Positions 24,801 to 38,480 of a stretch of DNA of 64,000 bases are shown piece by piece. Location of the stretch: positions 14,034,111 through 14,098,110 of the forward strand of contig NC_092328.1 in the NCBI RefSeq assembly GCF_036785885.1, read 5' to 3'. How positions within the stretch are numbered: position 1 is the stretch's first letter; each line of letters opens with the position of its first letter. Both the position numbers and the translations under genes were made by a program. The notes below the pieces were generated by a model, which made no database searches, had not been told where the DNA came from, and saw nothing but the letters and a program-made list of their open reading frames with translations. This DNA comes from Coffea arabica. Lineage: Eukaryota; Streptophyta; Magnoliopsida; Gentianales; Rubiaceae.

Positions 24801-27800
24801 AAAAATCTTTTTCATGTGTTATTTCTGTTCTTGCAGAGGCAGCATGGCCAAACTACCTTCAAATACAGGAAATGAATCCCTAGGTTTCAATAAGAGCAGA
24901 AATCAAAGTAAAGTGTGAGAAGCTCAACTGCACATTCGAACAGACCATTATCACCCAAGAAGTCCAAAAACATGAAGAGAGGCTGGGGAATGAAAAGATG
25001 GCAACAAGCCCAGCATCATTTCTGAAGCAAGCACCAATTGAAATAGCTTAGTGAATATAATAGGTCGATCTAGATTGGTCAATTAGGATACCCCACAAGT
25101 GTATCTAAATTTATGGATAAGAAACCCCAGGCAATATGCAGGTTTGTAATGGCAGCACAGTTTCCGAACCATTTATAACCATTTCCAACCATTTCCTTTA
25201 GGATCAAATGTTCTATCAACACTAAGTTTTGCACACTCATTTCTATTCAAGCATAGCTCAAGAATTCTAGATTTTCAGCAGAGTTCACATCCTCTACCTT
25301 AGAAACTTCTATGTAATGCAATCCTCAATTTTTCTCAACTATCAGAAATTTAGACTGCAGAAAGTTGTATTACTAGTTTAGACTGCAATCCTCAATTTTT
25401 CTCAACTATCATTAGTATTAATAGTTTAAAGTCATCCAGTATATTTGGAAATATGAATGAGACTTATCAATCTTGCTTATGTGACAGTCAGTTGAGCTAA
25501 AATCTGTTTTCGTTGAACACCAATTTGAGTAAACATTATCAAAATATAGAACTTGCAAGTAACATCAGTTTAGACTAAAATATACAATTCAAAGACAAGC
25601 AACATCATATATTATATATGCCGAAAATCATGCAAAATTGTGTTGCAAGGAAACAGTTATTTACCAGCCAATATTCTAAGTTTTGAAGCAAAAGGGACAT
25701 CAATTATTTCTCTTTTCCAATCAACTTCAAGAATCTGTATATCCTCCTTGGATACTATAAAAGGAATCAAGGACACAAACTTTTTTGTTGCGATATGCAA
25801 GCTTATGACCTGCAAAAAAAAACTAATCGAATATAGTTTACAAGCATCATGGTGTCCACAAGCAAGGAATTAGAGAAGTATCAGCTAACAGATTTATTTC
25901 AACCACAAGAATTAGCCATTTAGATAGAGCAAGTTATAACACTTTCATTTTAGCAGTTAGAAGCAGAAAGGAAAGTTCTGCTGCCCTTCAAGCATTCTTA
26001 CATAAAATTTTCAAAGTTTTCATTTTCCATAAATTGTTTGATGACGAATTCAACCAATATGCGCTAAAGTTCTATTCTTTGAGAAATTACAATGATTTGT
26101 ATCTAGTATTAATATATTAGCAAAGAAGTTAATATTTCACCATTATACACATTCGTATATATTAATCAATTAAAAGAATAACAACTTACCATCTCAGCAT
26201 CACTGGCCTTTAGCTTGAGAGAATTGCGAATGATGTAGCTAACAACTGGAATCTGTTAAATATTTGAGCCTCAGTATCAAATGTCATGAACCGGTTAAAA
26301 AAAAAAAAGGATTTCTTGCATGCAGTTAAGATGCTAAATAAAAGTAAAGGGAACAATGAGGTCTTTCCACAAATGATCAATTTCGGAAAAACCACGACAG
26401 TACCACAGCAGTTTGGCAAAAACTCGTGTTTATGGAGACTCTTTTCACATCAACGAGAAATGCTTTAGTAAACAGCTTTGAAGCTGATAAAAACAAAGTT
26501 TAAAAGGAGGAAGATTACAATATGCAGAGAAAACTATACCTCTAGACATTCACTTAATCATTTGGTTATCTTTGACAAACACAAATGCAGCATAACGTCT
26601 GCTAATGTACCCAACAAATGCATAAAAATGGATAGACAGTAATTAAGAAGAATATCAAGAAATTACTCTACCTTTTTAGCCTTTTTTTCTTTGTACACAT
26701 TCTCTCTAAAAGGAAGAAACAAAGCAGCATACAGAAACAGCCGCTGTTGATCTGCCTGAATCCATAAAGCAGCATGCAGATTTCAAACCTAAAAGGATAC
26801 CCTTACGCAAAGAAAGGTAAAGCAGACTGAACATACAAGCACAAATCTTAGTCTGATACCTACCATTGAACACTGAATGACATAAACAGAGTAATTCATA
26901 CAAGAATGATTAGTTTCCAAAGCCAACTCAGCAGACAGCAATTGAAAGCAGTACAGTACAATAGTGAAACAAAATTTCTAACTAAATTCTTTCTTTTAAA
27001 TGTCAGCCCCTTTTATCGGGAAAAAGAATAAATAAACTTGTTTTGTATCTAAATTAAGTATGCATAGCTTATTTACTGAGTTCCGTACTTACAGTTTTAC
27101 ACCTCCATCACAACAAATGGGCCTGCAAATGTTCAATATCAACAAATGGAAGCACTCTCTTGCATCTTGGCATAGGATTTTCTATTCTATAAACTCTCTC
27201 CCACTCTCACCCAACAAAAGTATAATGGTACATTTGGGCAGGCCATATCAAGAACAGATGAATTGCCACCGTGTATATTCAACTTACAAGTGAGAGGTAT
27301 AAAGGCGAGACTAATAGGTCAGAAAGTAGATAATGTTTAACTTGACATGAGATGTGTGTAACTCACACTGAAAGGGCAACCAATTGCTTCCAAAAGTCTC
27401 CAAGCAGAATCCAAGTCAGCAACACAAACACTGAAAGAAAATAAATACTAACCATGAGAAAATAACATAAATAAGTAAACATGAAAAAAATAAAAGAATG
27501 CCAAAAAAGCAGTTAAAAGAAGAAAACATTGCTCAGTACACGGTAATAAATGAAAAAGTAGTATTGTTGAGAAAACTCTCAAGTTGCGACTGCAAGGTAG
27601 GCCCTATTATAAATTTGAGCAAGACACACCGAACATTGTATAGCAATAGTCCTCCAGGTGCACAAAACATTAACTACCAGTATGATGTCAACAGCACCCA
27701 AAAAAAAAAAAACACTCAGCAAGGATTGGGAGTGCTGTGGGAATTCACAAACAGTTTTGAATGTATTCAAGGATTTACCAGCCAAAACCAATTCATAACA

Positions 27801-30800
27801 AGAACTGAGATGCCAAACTAAACCAGTTTAACAAAATCAGGGTTAAAGGAGTGCAACATTTTACAACTAAATCAACTGCAGAATGTCAGTAGTATCAAGA
27901 TAACACTCCAGATGTTCAGTGACACATCATCATCACAGGAACAAAAAACGTTACAGTTTCTACACCCATGATGATATTTGACTTTTATACCAACAATTTT
28001 CATATAAATAAGAAGTCTGACAAACGAGTTAAGGAAGAGAAGAGCCATTCTTCAACAACATTATAGGCAGAAATTGTTACTAATTTATCATTGTCAATAC
28101 TATATTAAATGGAAAGGGTCCATAAGGATTGAAAATTATTTGCAATTTTTTTCCTATTATGTACCATAGCTCTTTTATCTTTATGTGATGTATGTGAGGT
28201 AAAAAGGTGGTCACAAAATATGTTAAGAAATAATGTGTGTAATATATTGACAATCCAAATGCACCAAAGCTGCCCTTGAACAGGGTGCTTAGGAGACCAA
28301 ACCTTTGTGACTACAAAAGTCCTCCCAATTTTTAAACCAAGACAAAAAACCTATTCCACATCTTTTAACTAGCACTTACATTGTTTCATCCAAAATATAA
28401 ACCAAAACTACATTAAAATTGGAAGCCACCCTCCTACTTTCAAGTGGCAGTTAATTGTAATGACCCCAAGAATCCTCCCATTTTTATTACGTGACCACGA
28501 AACCCCTTTCACTTTTTGGATTTGCACCTTATTCAACCCAGATTATAAAAGCATAAAATTACAAATAAACTACTGCAAAAAAATGCATAAATTATATATG
28601 GTTACCATTTCAATAAGTATGCTCCATATAATATGCGTGTACAATTGTGTGTGAGCAATGCTAGCGATCTTAAATGCAGGCTTGAATTGATATCTTATTT
28701 TATATTTTGCTGGTCATACATTTCATAGCAGCTGGAACTTGAGCACTTGACCTACATAACTGGGAAAATTCTACTGAAAGCAGTTCCATATTTCCAATGA
28801 CCTCTTTCTTGTATTACATTTCATAAACATGTTTGTCTAGGCTTCATCAAGGAGCATTCAGAAAGATATTTAATTCATTATCTCCTCCCTCCTCAGACAA
28901 ATTAAAGAATCACCAAATACAATAAACATCTAACAAACATGACAGTAGATTAGGAAGGGAAATAAAATGGACAAGAATGGTGATGAAAGTCAAAAGTCTA
29001 GACAACTGATTAATTAAGAAGAAAATAAAAAAAAATTATAGGATGACTAAGAATTTGTGATACCAGAGATATACTCGATGAGTAATGATTACAGCCCTAT
29101 CTGTCTAGCCCAATTAAATCACTTGATTTCATAAGTTTGTACTCACTTAAGAAATGCATAACAAGCCCATGCTCAATGCTTCTATAATGAAACACGATCA
29201 TCACCAACAAAAGGTAACATGAAAAGAGAAAAACCTATCATATCTATCGGGAATTTCAGGCTCAAACTCCAAAGGAAGACTGAACACGGCGCCAAAAAGC
29301 TGCAAATCAGAAACATAGGTCAGTGCTTTCACCGGTTGATTGCCAGATACCATAAGATCAATCTGCGTAATCAAATATGAAACAAGAAAAAGATTAAGTT
29401 AGATCATGCATCAAAATAATCTGTTGTCATAGAAAAGTTGACTTTTTTTGAAGAAAAGAAAAAAAAATAACTTAAAAGACAAGCAGTATATACAACTTTA
29501 GTATGAACATACTTCATGACCAATACGTTCTCTGCTGATTTTATTTGCAATAGCAGCTTTGACTTCCTCATCAGAAGCAGCTTTTCTCAACTCTTCATCC
29601 AGAGCGAAGCCAAACCGTGCACCTGACATCACCAGAAAGCAGTAAGACATACAGGAAGAAACAAACAGTAGATCTATTGAAAGGTAACGAATTCTTCAGG
29701 AGGCTCCAGAGGGGCAGACAAAGTGTTTAAAACTCTCTGCATCAATCCTTAATGCCCAATTGAATTATCAAAAAGTGTTATTCCATGTTTGCTAGACTTC
29801 AGACATGGTAATACCAATCATACTTATATAGAGATACAATCCCATGCAAGCTGGTAAAACTATTTATCTGGAAAGAAACCTAAAAGGCTTAGTTGCCTCC
29901 ATAAATATTTGGAAAACCAATTTAAGACAACTCGAAGCATTCAAAAATCCCTGTTACACATCTCCAAAACTAGGTCAAAGAAACGTGATCTCAATGTAAC
30001 AGTCTGTTCACTACTAATGCCCCAACCTTTTGCAAGCAAAGAAATCCTGACAAGTATGGGAGTTGCAACAAATCAATATGCAAGCAAAACACCATCCACG
30101 TTATCCAAATCTCAACCTATTTTAAACCAAAAATTCTTGTCATAAATTTATTCAATAATCATCATAGAAGTACAAGTACTTCACAACAGAAGTTGTCAAA
30201 TATTGACTATCTCATATATTGTTAGCTTTCAGTACTATCATTTCAGACAAGTTAAACAAAACAAACAGACAGGACATTTTCTCATTAAGCATACCAAACC
30301 AGTCCAAAGAGAAAAACCCCAGTCACATCTGAACCGTATGCCAGACTAGAGGTCAGCAACCAAACATGAAGGATGTAAATGATCCAAGATTTAGACTATT
30401 TAATCCACTTCCTTCTCGATAAAGTTCCTAGAGTACTAGAGATACCATGAAAGAACCTTTTTTCTGATAGGATTATCCACAGAGATCAGAAAAACCAGTA
30501 CAGACAGACTCGTCAAAAGCAAGACCCATCCTTCAAAAGACTAGCAAGAGTAAGACAAAGAACAAAAAGAAGGATAAGACAGTTGTTAGGTAATTTCAGG
30601 TCATATGTGTACTACACATGACACGACTTGCAGTTAAAGTATTCCATTACCTACATCTCCTCTTAACAATAATATTGTGCAATAAAATAGCCAGATCCTT
30701 ATTAGTTCAAATGTTTGTGAGGCCAAATTCTCAAGATCCAACTCCACAAACTCACTACAGCAACAACATTCCCAACTTTGTCAAAAGTTAGTCTTCTCTG

Positions 30801-33800
30801 TAAAATTAGCCATGTCCTTTTTATTAAATTTTTTTTACACTAATTTCCATGGAGCCAAACCCTTCAAATTCTGGTCTATTAACAATCCCAAGTGAACAAA
30901 TGACCAATTTTATTTTTTCCTTTCACCATATAGTCATTCTGTATTTATGATTTCTACGGACATTCACGATTCACACTGATCAGAAACCTTGGGAAGTCAA
31001 GAAGAGCATTACAAAATTACTGTCTTTTTTTTTTGTTTTTCAATGTACAATTTGTTAAATGCATGCCAAATAGAGCTAAACTCTGTTCCGCAAAAAGCTA
31101 CACTAGCAAGAGTACTCAAAGAAGTTTGGTTTCCAAACCTCATACTCTACCATGACATCCTCTCAGAACTCTCAGCCAAGAGAGAAAATCACAAATTTCC
31201 TATTAGATATGAGCATGAATAAATACATCAATTCATCAAAAAGACTTCAATGTCCATTTCACAATAGTACCTTTTGTCCATGACAGATGACACGTCTTAT
31301 CACCCTATATTATCATCAAAAGGTGGAAGATGTCCTGAAAATGAATTTATGGCAATAGAGACAGATATGTTGCACCCCTCAAATTAAGTAATGGTCAAAC
31401 AGAAAGCCAACTACAAAAGCTAAAATACAGAGAAAATTACAGATCTGCAACAAAGCAGGAGTAATGCCTTGCAGTCTGAGCCTTGAAGAAAGAAGCACTC
31501 CCCTGATCATGGTAGTCCTAAGTGTCTATAAATAGGTAAATCTGTGTCACAATGAGTCCTAACACCTAGTCAGACAGCAAATGCAACTTCTATAACTATT
31601 ATCCTTCAAACGTACATATATTTGTTCGTAGGAGACAATGAATCAGAAATGGATATGATTCCTTAGTCTGGAAAATTCTGCTAATTAACTTTTGCATAAG
31701 ATTTAGATTAATACAGACAAAGAAATGCAACCTCAGCATCTGGTACCATCAAAATACAGTTGGCAACAAACTTTGCTGCCATTATGCAATTTCTATCATG
31801 TATAATAAAAACTCTAGTCAACAGCTCCAACAATTACAGAAAAAAAGCCTGAATCATTTTCTGGCTTCAAAATCTAGTACTCTACTGCCATCAGCCTTTT
31901 CTCCCTCAAACCAAAACATTCTGGTGTACTAATAAAACAGCAACTAATGATGTTTATCTGCATAGGCATTTCATAACTGCTTTTTTCCAGAAGCGTGCCT
32001 GTGGGATACTTCAAAAATTCGCATAATTAACATACCTAACATGTAAACAAAAAAATAAACCTAGACTTCCTCTACAGTCACAATCCTAAACATAATCCAT
32101 TCACCCACTTCTTTTCTTCCATTGTATTCAAATCAAGATTAAGCTTGCAATGGCACCTAATGTATGATTATCCTGATCACCAAAACTAGTTTTACAAACT
32201 GACATGGCTTTCCAAATTTCCTATCAGTTACCCCAGAAAATGCTCAAATTTCCAAACCTCGCCTTCCCATCCAACCAACTTCTACTGTTCTGGGATTCAG
32301 AGGTTTCCAATCTCTGAAGTGCAGTGCCTAATATGAGTATCTATTCAGCGCTGGTATATATCCATCTAACTTCGTTCAATACCAGGAAGAAGAGAAGAGG
32401 GACAAAAAGAAAGAACGTAAATAAAGAGTGAAGTCAAGAGTTGTCTGTCGCTACCAAAACGTATAGCTCGAAGAACTCGCAGTGGATCATCCAAAAAGGT
32501 TTGCTTTGGAGGCAATGGAGTCACTATTTTTCCAGATTTAAGATCTGATATGCCTGAATTGAAAAAAAGTAGAGCTTTTTCAGAATGGGGAAAGACCACA
32601 AAAAATGATGCACGAAACTAAATCTTTCGGAAAAAGAATGCAAAAGACAGTAGAATATATTCAATTTACCTCTTTCAGTCAAATCTTCCACTGAATCTTT
32701 GTTAATGTTGTAGAACAAACTGTAGCAACAATATTGTAAATGAAAGGCATTGAAGGGGGAAAAAAAAGGTCAATTTCACTGTTTCATCTGACTTATTTAC
32801 AAGAAAATGTACTGTTATCCCTTCCTAATAAAATTATATACCAACTTGAATAAAGAGATAAAAGAAAATGAAATAAAGAACAGAAGAAGCAAAAAGAAAG
32901 AAAAAACCAAGTGACAAATGCACTTCTTCAGTTTCAAGTTTGAAAAATGACAAAAAAATTGCAGAAAGGAACAGGAAGAGAAAATCAAGAAATGCATTAA
33001 AAAAATCCAGCACAAAGCGAGCAGATAGCTATTATTTTGCCCTCTCTAACGAACAGACAGTTTAGAAGACAACGATAACCAAAAAAAATGCGCGCTGACA
33101 AATACCTGTTAATGGTTAAATCCCTACGATATGCATCCTCCTTTGCAGTACCAAATCTCTAAATAATATAAAATAAAATAAAATAAAAAGAGGTCAGAAA
33201 AAGAAACAAAAGGTTTTCAACATCCTTAACTGCATAGTCTTTCCCAACACGAGAGTTTCCAGGAAAAGCAGATTTCATAGTCATACTGCAGATAGAAACT
33301 CAAAATGCTTGGCACACTTAAGAAATCCCCCTCCCCTCACCCCCTCCCCCCCTTTAAAAACAAAAACCACACCCCACCAAAACAAAACAAAACAGTGGAA
33401 CTTTGCACTCAGAACCACAATGAAACTAGCCATAATTTATAAAAGTAAAATTCATTTAAGGATAAGCATTAGTGAGAAGAATTTTAGCCCTACCAAACTA
33501 CTCATAATAAACAAGTTGATTCAACCATAGTCTCATATCTTGTTACAGTAGAGTTTCTACCATTTGCTCAAGAAAGATTTCCCTTATGTTTGATGGGACT
33601 TTTTAAGCCATTAAAGTTATTAGTATTAAACTGATTCCACTTTTTAACTTCATTGTCTTCATAACAGGTAAATAACTAAAATCTTGCAATAAATGTGGCC
33701 AAATCACAGACTTTCTTCAATTGCCATTTCATGGTTTACCTTTTATGACTTAACAAGGAACATACTGGTTGGGGTGCAAACAATAGTATAAAAAACACGG

Positions 33801-36800
33801 AGGTACAATAATGTGTGACTGAGTGAGGACTTGCATGCAGAAAATAACATACAACTAGGATCACAAAGATTGGAAAAACACAGAATTTTAGAAGACAAAG
33901 AAAACTCTCAATATTGAAGCTATTGGTTGCAAATAAGTGCCAAGACCCCAAAATATTGTATGAATAAAAGATTCCTAACTTCTGGACCATAATTGTTACC
34001 AAATTCATACATGTTAAGAAGTCTATACATGACAACCATGTCCAGTCCATGAGACATCATCTCAACAAGTTCTCCAAAACATCTACAGAGTAAAGCCTCC
34101 AACATAATCTTAAAGCCAACCCTTTTTGCTGTATCAGTTCTTACCATCACTGGGATACGGCTACTCTCACTATAGTCTTCAGATCTTAAGTTAACAAAAT
34201 CAATCCATACATCAAACAAGCGCATCCTAGCTGTTTCCAAGTGTTTTGACTGATCAGGATTGCTGCAGCAACAAAACAGAAAATATCTATTTCAATTTCA
34301 CCATCAAATGACACATTCTAATATGCTATTATCAGGTTCAAGAATTTTCAGCTAGAAATAAGGATTGGCAACTATAAAAACAAATTATTTCTTATGTGAA
34401 ATTAATCTGATAAAAGCTCAATTACAGACTTAGCCCCAAAAACTCACAACTGTACCATAGACAATTAGATTACAAAAAAAAAAAAAAAACCCAATCTAAC
34501 AACTGTAAAGTCGAGTTTGCACAGTCACATAGACCAGTAAATCTGGTTCTAGATGAGCACAAAACCAAGGAAGACCAGCTCTTGGAATTTGAATCCATTC
34601 TTATAAATGTACAATCAGCCCACCCACATATCTAATGCACTCTACCTTTACATAAACCAATAAAAGTAGTAATTTTGTTAAGGAGCACCAACTGCTTACA
34701 GCTCAGTTATCTCTTATAGCTCTATGAAGTTAAGGCTGAGTTGTGCACAATCTCCAAAAGTAAAAGGGTGTTCCAGAATTGACATGTAAGTGGTTTCTGA
34801 TTAGGGTCCCAATTGAAAGCTCCACCCCAATCTGTGTGTACGTATGTATTGCAGTTTCACCATAGATTGAGTCATTCGGGTACTGGTCGATGTTAATTCA
34901 GTAGAAGTAATAATTGTGAATCACAAAATACCAATACAATGCGCTTGCAAATTTGCATTTTTCGGTTCATTCTCCCTAAGCTTCTCATATATTCAATAGA
35001 CATTAATAAAATATAACCGCAACAAGCTATAAACTCTAAGAAGAATCCCACATGAACAAGATACACATGTAAAAGTACATACAGTAATAAACACCTAACA
35101 CATATGAACACAAATATCTGGCGGTACAAAATGGTACTAAAAAGTGGAAATTCTAATGAACAAACTCAATACAACAATGATTGAAGAAAAAAGAAGAAAA
35201 GAAAAAAAAGAGCATTGTTCATCTTACTTATCAAGTCAAAGAGTGAAATGCCTTTTTCATCCCTCCTTTTTCTTGTCACAAAATTTAGCTAAAATTCATA
35301 AAAACAAAGCAGCATCATTACATGTCAAATATGTACTAGCATATGATATAAAATGCCAGTATGCAACCTGTCAGCAAATCAGGATACAGAAAAGGGGATA
35401 TGTTGAACGCTAAAGAAACTTAACATAGCATTAAAAAAAATAAAACCCGAATTCATAGAGAATAAATCACATTTGAAACTAAAATTGTACAAAAATAATT
35501 GGTTTGGTAAATAATTTTTAATTATACAAGCTTAGATTGTAGCTTACATTTGATCTTATTCAGATTCAATAACATGCCTATACGTAAACATGATCTACAT
35601 CCAATTCGATAAACATTTCCCCCCATCGCCACAGCCCTCCACTCTTCCTAGCCAAGATTTCAAAGTCGAAATTTGCTTCTTTGTACCATCTCTACTTCCT
35701 CCAACCCCATTGTAGCTTTTGAATTATTAATGACTATTAGCCCTTCTCTTAGTTTTCTTCCAGCTTAATTTTGCCTCATCTTTTCTGCTTCTTTTCCCCT
35801 CCTCCCAATTTTCATTGTTTCAGCATCCATATAAACTTATATTTTTAAAGCAGTAATGTGATTGAAGTTGCATTGGAAGACCTCTAAAGTTGCTCTACTG
35901 GTGTTAATTTGGAGGGATTTTGTTCAAATTGTACAGGTCTTTTCATCCGTCTGGCCTGGCATCTTTGTATATCCAGTATCTCCAGGTGATGACACGTGTT
36001 TCTATCACATAATACTACAAGATATAATAGCTAGAACATTTTACATAGCCCATAAGACTTTCCAATTTGCTGCCCCTTTCACCGTTTACTGCAATTTTAG
36101 TCAACAACCTAATTCATTTTAAATCTATTTCAAGACTGAAGAGACATATAAGTTTCCAAAAGAAACATTCAATAATAAAATATGCTTGACTACCAAATTT
36201 TGGTAAGTTCCTCACTAAAATTTACATGCAAAGAAAGTATGCATTACAAAAAGGATGGAGAAACAAATCAAATCACGTACCACTGAATAACACCAATTCC
36301 TGGAGTTTCCTCACCAGTATATGACAAGTACTCATTGATTTTTTCACAAAACTCTCTTCCCGACATAGTGTCAATAGCAACATCGATATCATCACTATCT
36401 TTACCAAGAAGCTGCATCAATGATATTCAGAAATGTGTTAAGTCATCAGAAAAATAAATGTGTTTCATATGATAAATTCAATTTATATCAACTGATGAAT
36501 TTGTTCAACAAGGTTTAATAAAGAGCCAACACATTTCAGTCGACCATCAAATGATGCAAGATTAAAAGAGAAAAAACCAACCCCCAACAACTACAGAAAA
36601 TGTAAAATTTACAAAGCAGGAAAAAAAGGGCCAGATAAACTGTCAACTTTAAACTTTTGCGGCATCTAATGTAGATATCCTTTGCTAATACTAAAAGCCA
36701 CCAATAAATTAATATTCAGGCTTCCCGCCAAAAGTTAAATCTATCTCCTTATCTTAACAACATTGGTAAATAATTCCATTTCTAATTTCGCCCAATTTTC

Positions 36801-37364
36801 CTCCAGAAAATCTCATATGCCCCCAACCGAAAACAGAATTAGGAAATTATGGTAAACTGAACCGAGAGAGAGAGAGATAACAACCAAGAATCTCAATGAA
36901 AAGGAGGAAAACCAATAGCATTCACCGAAAAAAAATTAACCACCCAGAATCCCAATAAAAAGGGGAAAACAAACAGCATTTCGCCAGAAATAACTTACCT
37001 TATCACGAACCCAGCCACCGGCAACACGGAGTTCAGTTTCGAGATCAAAATGGCGGACAACTTGAAGAAGCCGATGAAAAATTTCCTTCTCCTTTGGGGT
37101 TAATTCGATGTGGTCTTTGACCTGAATTGGCGGTTGAGACGATGCAGTAGTAGTAGTAGTTATCGACATTGTTGAATTGTAAAATCGAAGAAATGGTCCG
37201 GTGGATTTGAAGGAAGAGAATTTCAAGGAGGAATTTGCAGTGTTGGGGCGAATTGGAGATTTTCTCAGAGGAGGAAAGGAGATCAAAGGACGGAAGAAAA
37301 AAGGTCGGGTTTGGGAAGTGAAGAGGCCGTTAGCGCTTCTGTTTAAAGATATGGGCAGTTTCAT
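21825..37364 (-). CDS. CCA1: CCA-adding tRNA nucleotidyltransferase, 15 coding exons, 589 aa
   Basis: This enzyme adds or repairs the 3' CCA of tRNAs. Exons in order: 37364-36999, 36411-36281, 34262-34145, 33158-33106, 32719-32670, 32553-32455, 29622-29513, 29362-29235, 27430-27367, 26755-26672, 26252-26190, 25809-25665, 24317-24162, 22111-22014, 21929-21825. All introns are GT...AG, phases match at every junction, and the total is 1770 nt. Motifs fit class II nucleotidyltransferases: GGWVRDKLLG (116-125), metal-binding D130 and D132 in DDIDVAID, RRDLTIN (216-222), and DDPLRVLRAIRFGARFGF from 261. Length is close to other plant enzymes. The first about 65 residues are Ser/Arg-rich and basic, like an organelle transit peptide. 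A second ATG at 37169 (codon 66, MSITTTT) could give a cytosolic/nuclear form; plant CCA enzymes are known to use alternative starts. The upstream ATG at 37556 was not chosen because it precedes a hydrophobic run unlike the family. The symbol follows family naming. Confidence 0.93.
22570..22620. repeat. Perfect 16-bp inverted repeat (hairpin) in intron 13 of the CCA gene
   Basis: AAGCTTACTATCCAAA at 22570-22585 is exactly inverted at 22605-22620, with a 19-nt loop. A third, slightly changed copy of the arm lies at about 22644-22660. It could be the stub of a small fold-back element. Confidence 0.75.
24339..24604. repeat. Tandem duplication of about 133 bp beside exon 13 of the CCA gene
   Basis: GCATTGGCTGCAAAAGTCAA starts at 24341 and again at 24474, and the units stay alignable through to ACATGT. 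The left unit lies about 20 bp from the acceptor of exon 13 (24317), inside intron 12. Confidence 0.8.
28110..28290. mobile_element. MITE-like sequence in intron 8 of the CCA gene
   Basis: The stretch with GTGATGTATGTGAGGTAAAA (28183-28202) and ATATATTGACAATCCAAATG resembles an abundant MITE type in eudicots that carries a TGATGTATGTGA-like word near one end. A related word (TTTTTTGTGATGTTTTTAGA) is found in the fold-back element at 51370. Only one end is clear, and the borders are approximate. Confidence 0.35.
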
Positions 37365-37481
37365 AGTTAGTTCGTTTTGAGGGGTTTTGGGTTTAAAGAA
37401 TTGGATGCAATTTATGGCTAAAAGAGTTTTTTGAGTAGCATTTTCTACTGCAGTGTGGGGAACCAGGGAACTGCAGTAGAG

Positions 37482-37505
37482 AACCAGGGAAAGCTTTCCC
37501 TGGTT
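37482..37505. promoter_or_regulatory. Perfect 24-bp palindrome upstream of the CCA gene start
   Basis: The 24 bases are identical to their own reverse complement, centred on AAGCTT at 37491-37496, about 118 bp upstream of the ATG at 37364. The half-site AACCAGGGAA also occurs at 37461-37470. It could be a dimeric factor site in the promoter or leader, or a leftover of a mobile-element end. No function is shown. Confidence 0.4.
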
Positions 37506-38013
37506 TAACCAAATTGCTAACAGCAGAAAAAACATAAAAAGCTCTCGTCTGACCACTGGATTTAATCTAACAATAATAAGACTGTAAGAGAACTTAAATA
37601 GCCCTCATCTGGTCACTGGATCAATTCCATTGGTTACGAAAAGGTTGCAACTCGTCGCTATCATTTTTTTTTCGCTAGTTTGGATTTTTTTTTTAATTAC
37701 AAAGAATGAAAGTTGTGGGTTCTCTAGCAAATTAGTAACAGGTCAATCAGGGTATCAATAAATTTATCAAAGCTTACAGGTATCACACAAAAAATGACAT
37801 CCCCACTGAATTACTAGAGGTTTCTCAAGAAAAGGGAAAAACAATTTTCCTTCGTACCAAAAGAAATTCATGCACTAGCTATGAGTGTAAAAAATAAAAG
37901 AATCATTTTGGTTTTTTTACACCTTTTAATCTTTTTCTTGCAACAAACATAGAAATAAAAGAGTAATTTCCTTCTTACTTTTTGAAATTGGTTGGTTTTT
38001 CCTCTATTTGATT
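37506..38013. other. 5' flank of the CCA gene
   Basis: The promoter should lie here. CTCGTCTGACCACTGGAT (37543-37560) and CTCATCTGGTCACTGGAT (37597-37614) form a diverged direct repeat. No convincing TATA box on the minus strand was identified. Confidence 0.4.
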
Positions 38014-38022
38014 TTCTACAAC

Positions 38023-38442
38023 GAGAAAATCTTTCAAAACATCTCTTACATTTTATAAAATAATTTTTTAGTCCCTTACTTTTAAAAGTGTAATTTTACG
38101 TCCTTTACAAATTCACATTAGTTAAATTTGATCCTATTTAAATTTTCGATTAGTTTTTTGCCGGAATCAACCACCTGCCCTGTACGTTATCATTTTTTAA
38201 GGACAAAATTGTCAAATTAAATTTTGTATAATCTGATCCATAGTTTCTTACATTTCATAAAATGAATTTTTTCATCCTCATATTTCACAAAATGAATTTT
38301 TTCATCCCTCATTGATCATGTATACGAATAGCATTTTTTTTTAAAACTTATATATATGTCTATTTGATTTTACCTGAACAGTACGAATAGCATGTAATAT
38401 ATCCCTATTTAATTTTGTCTAAACATACTGTTCAGGTGAAAT

Positions 38443-38480
<38 letters not shown>

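Noticed and set aside
37169..37556. The ATG at 37556 as start of the CCA protein
   Set aside because: It adds 64 residues with a hydrophobic run, overlaps the palindrome region, and does not resemble plant CCA N termini. The ATG at 37364 gives a normal length and a transit-like peptide.
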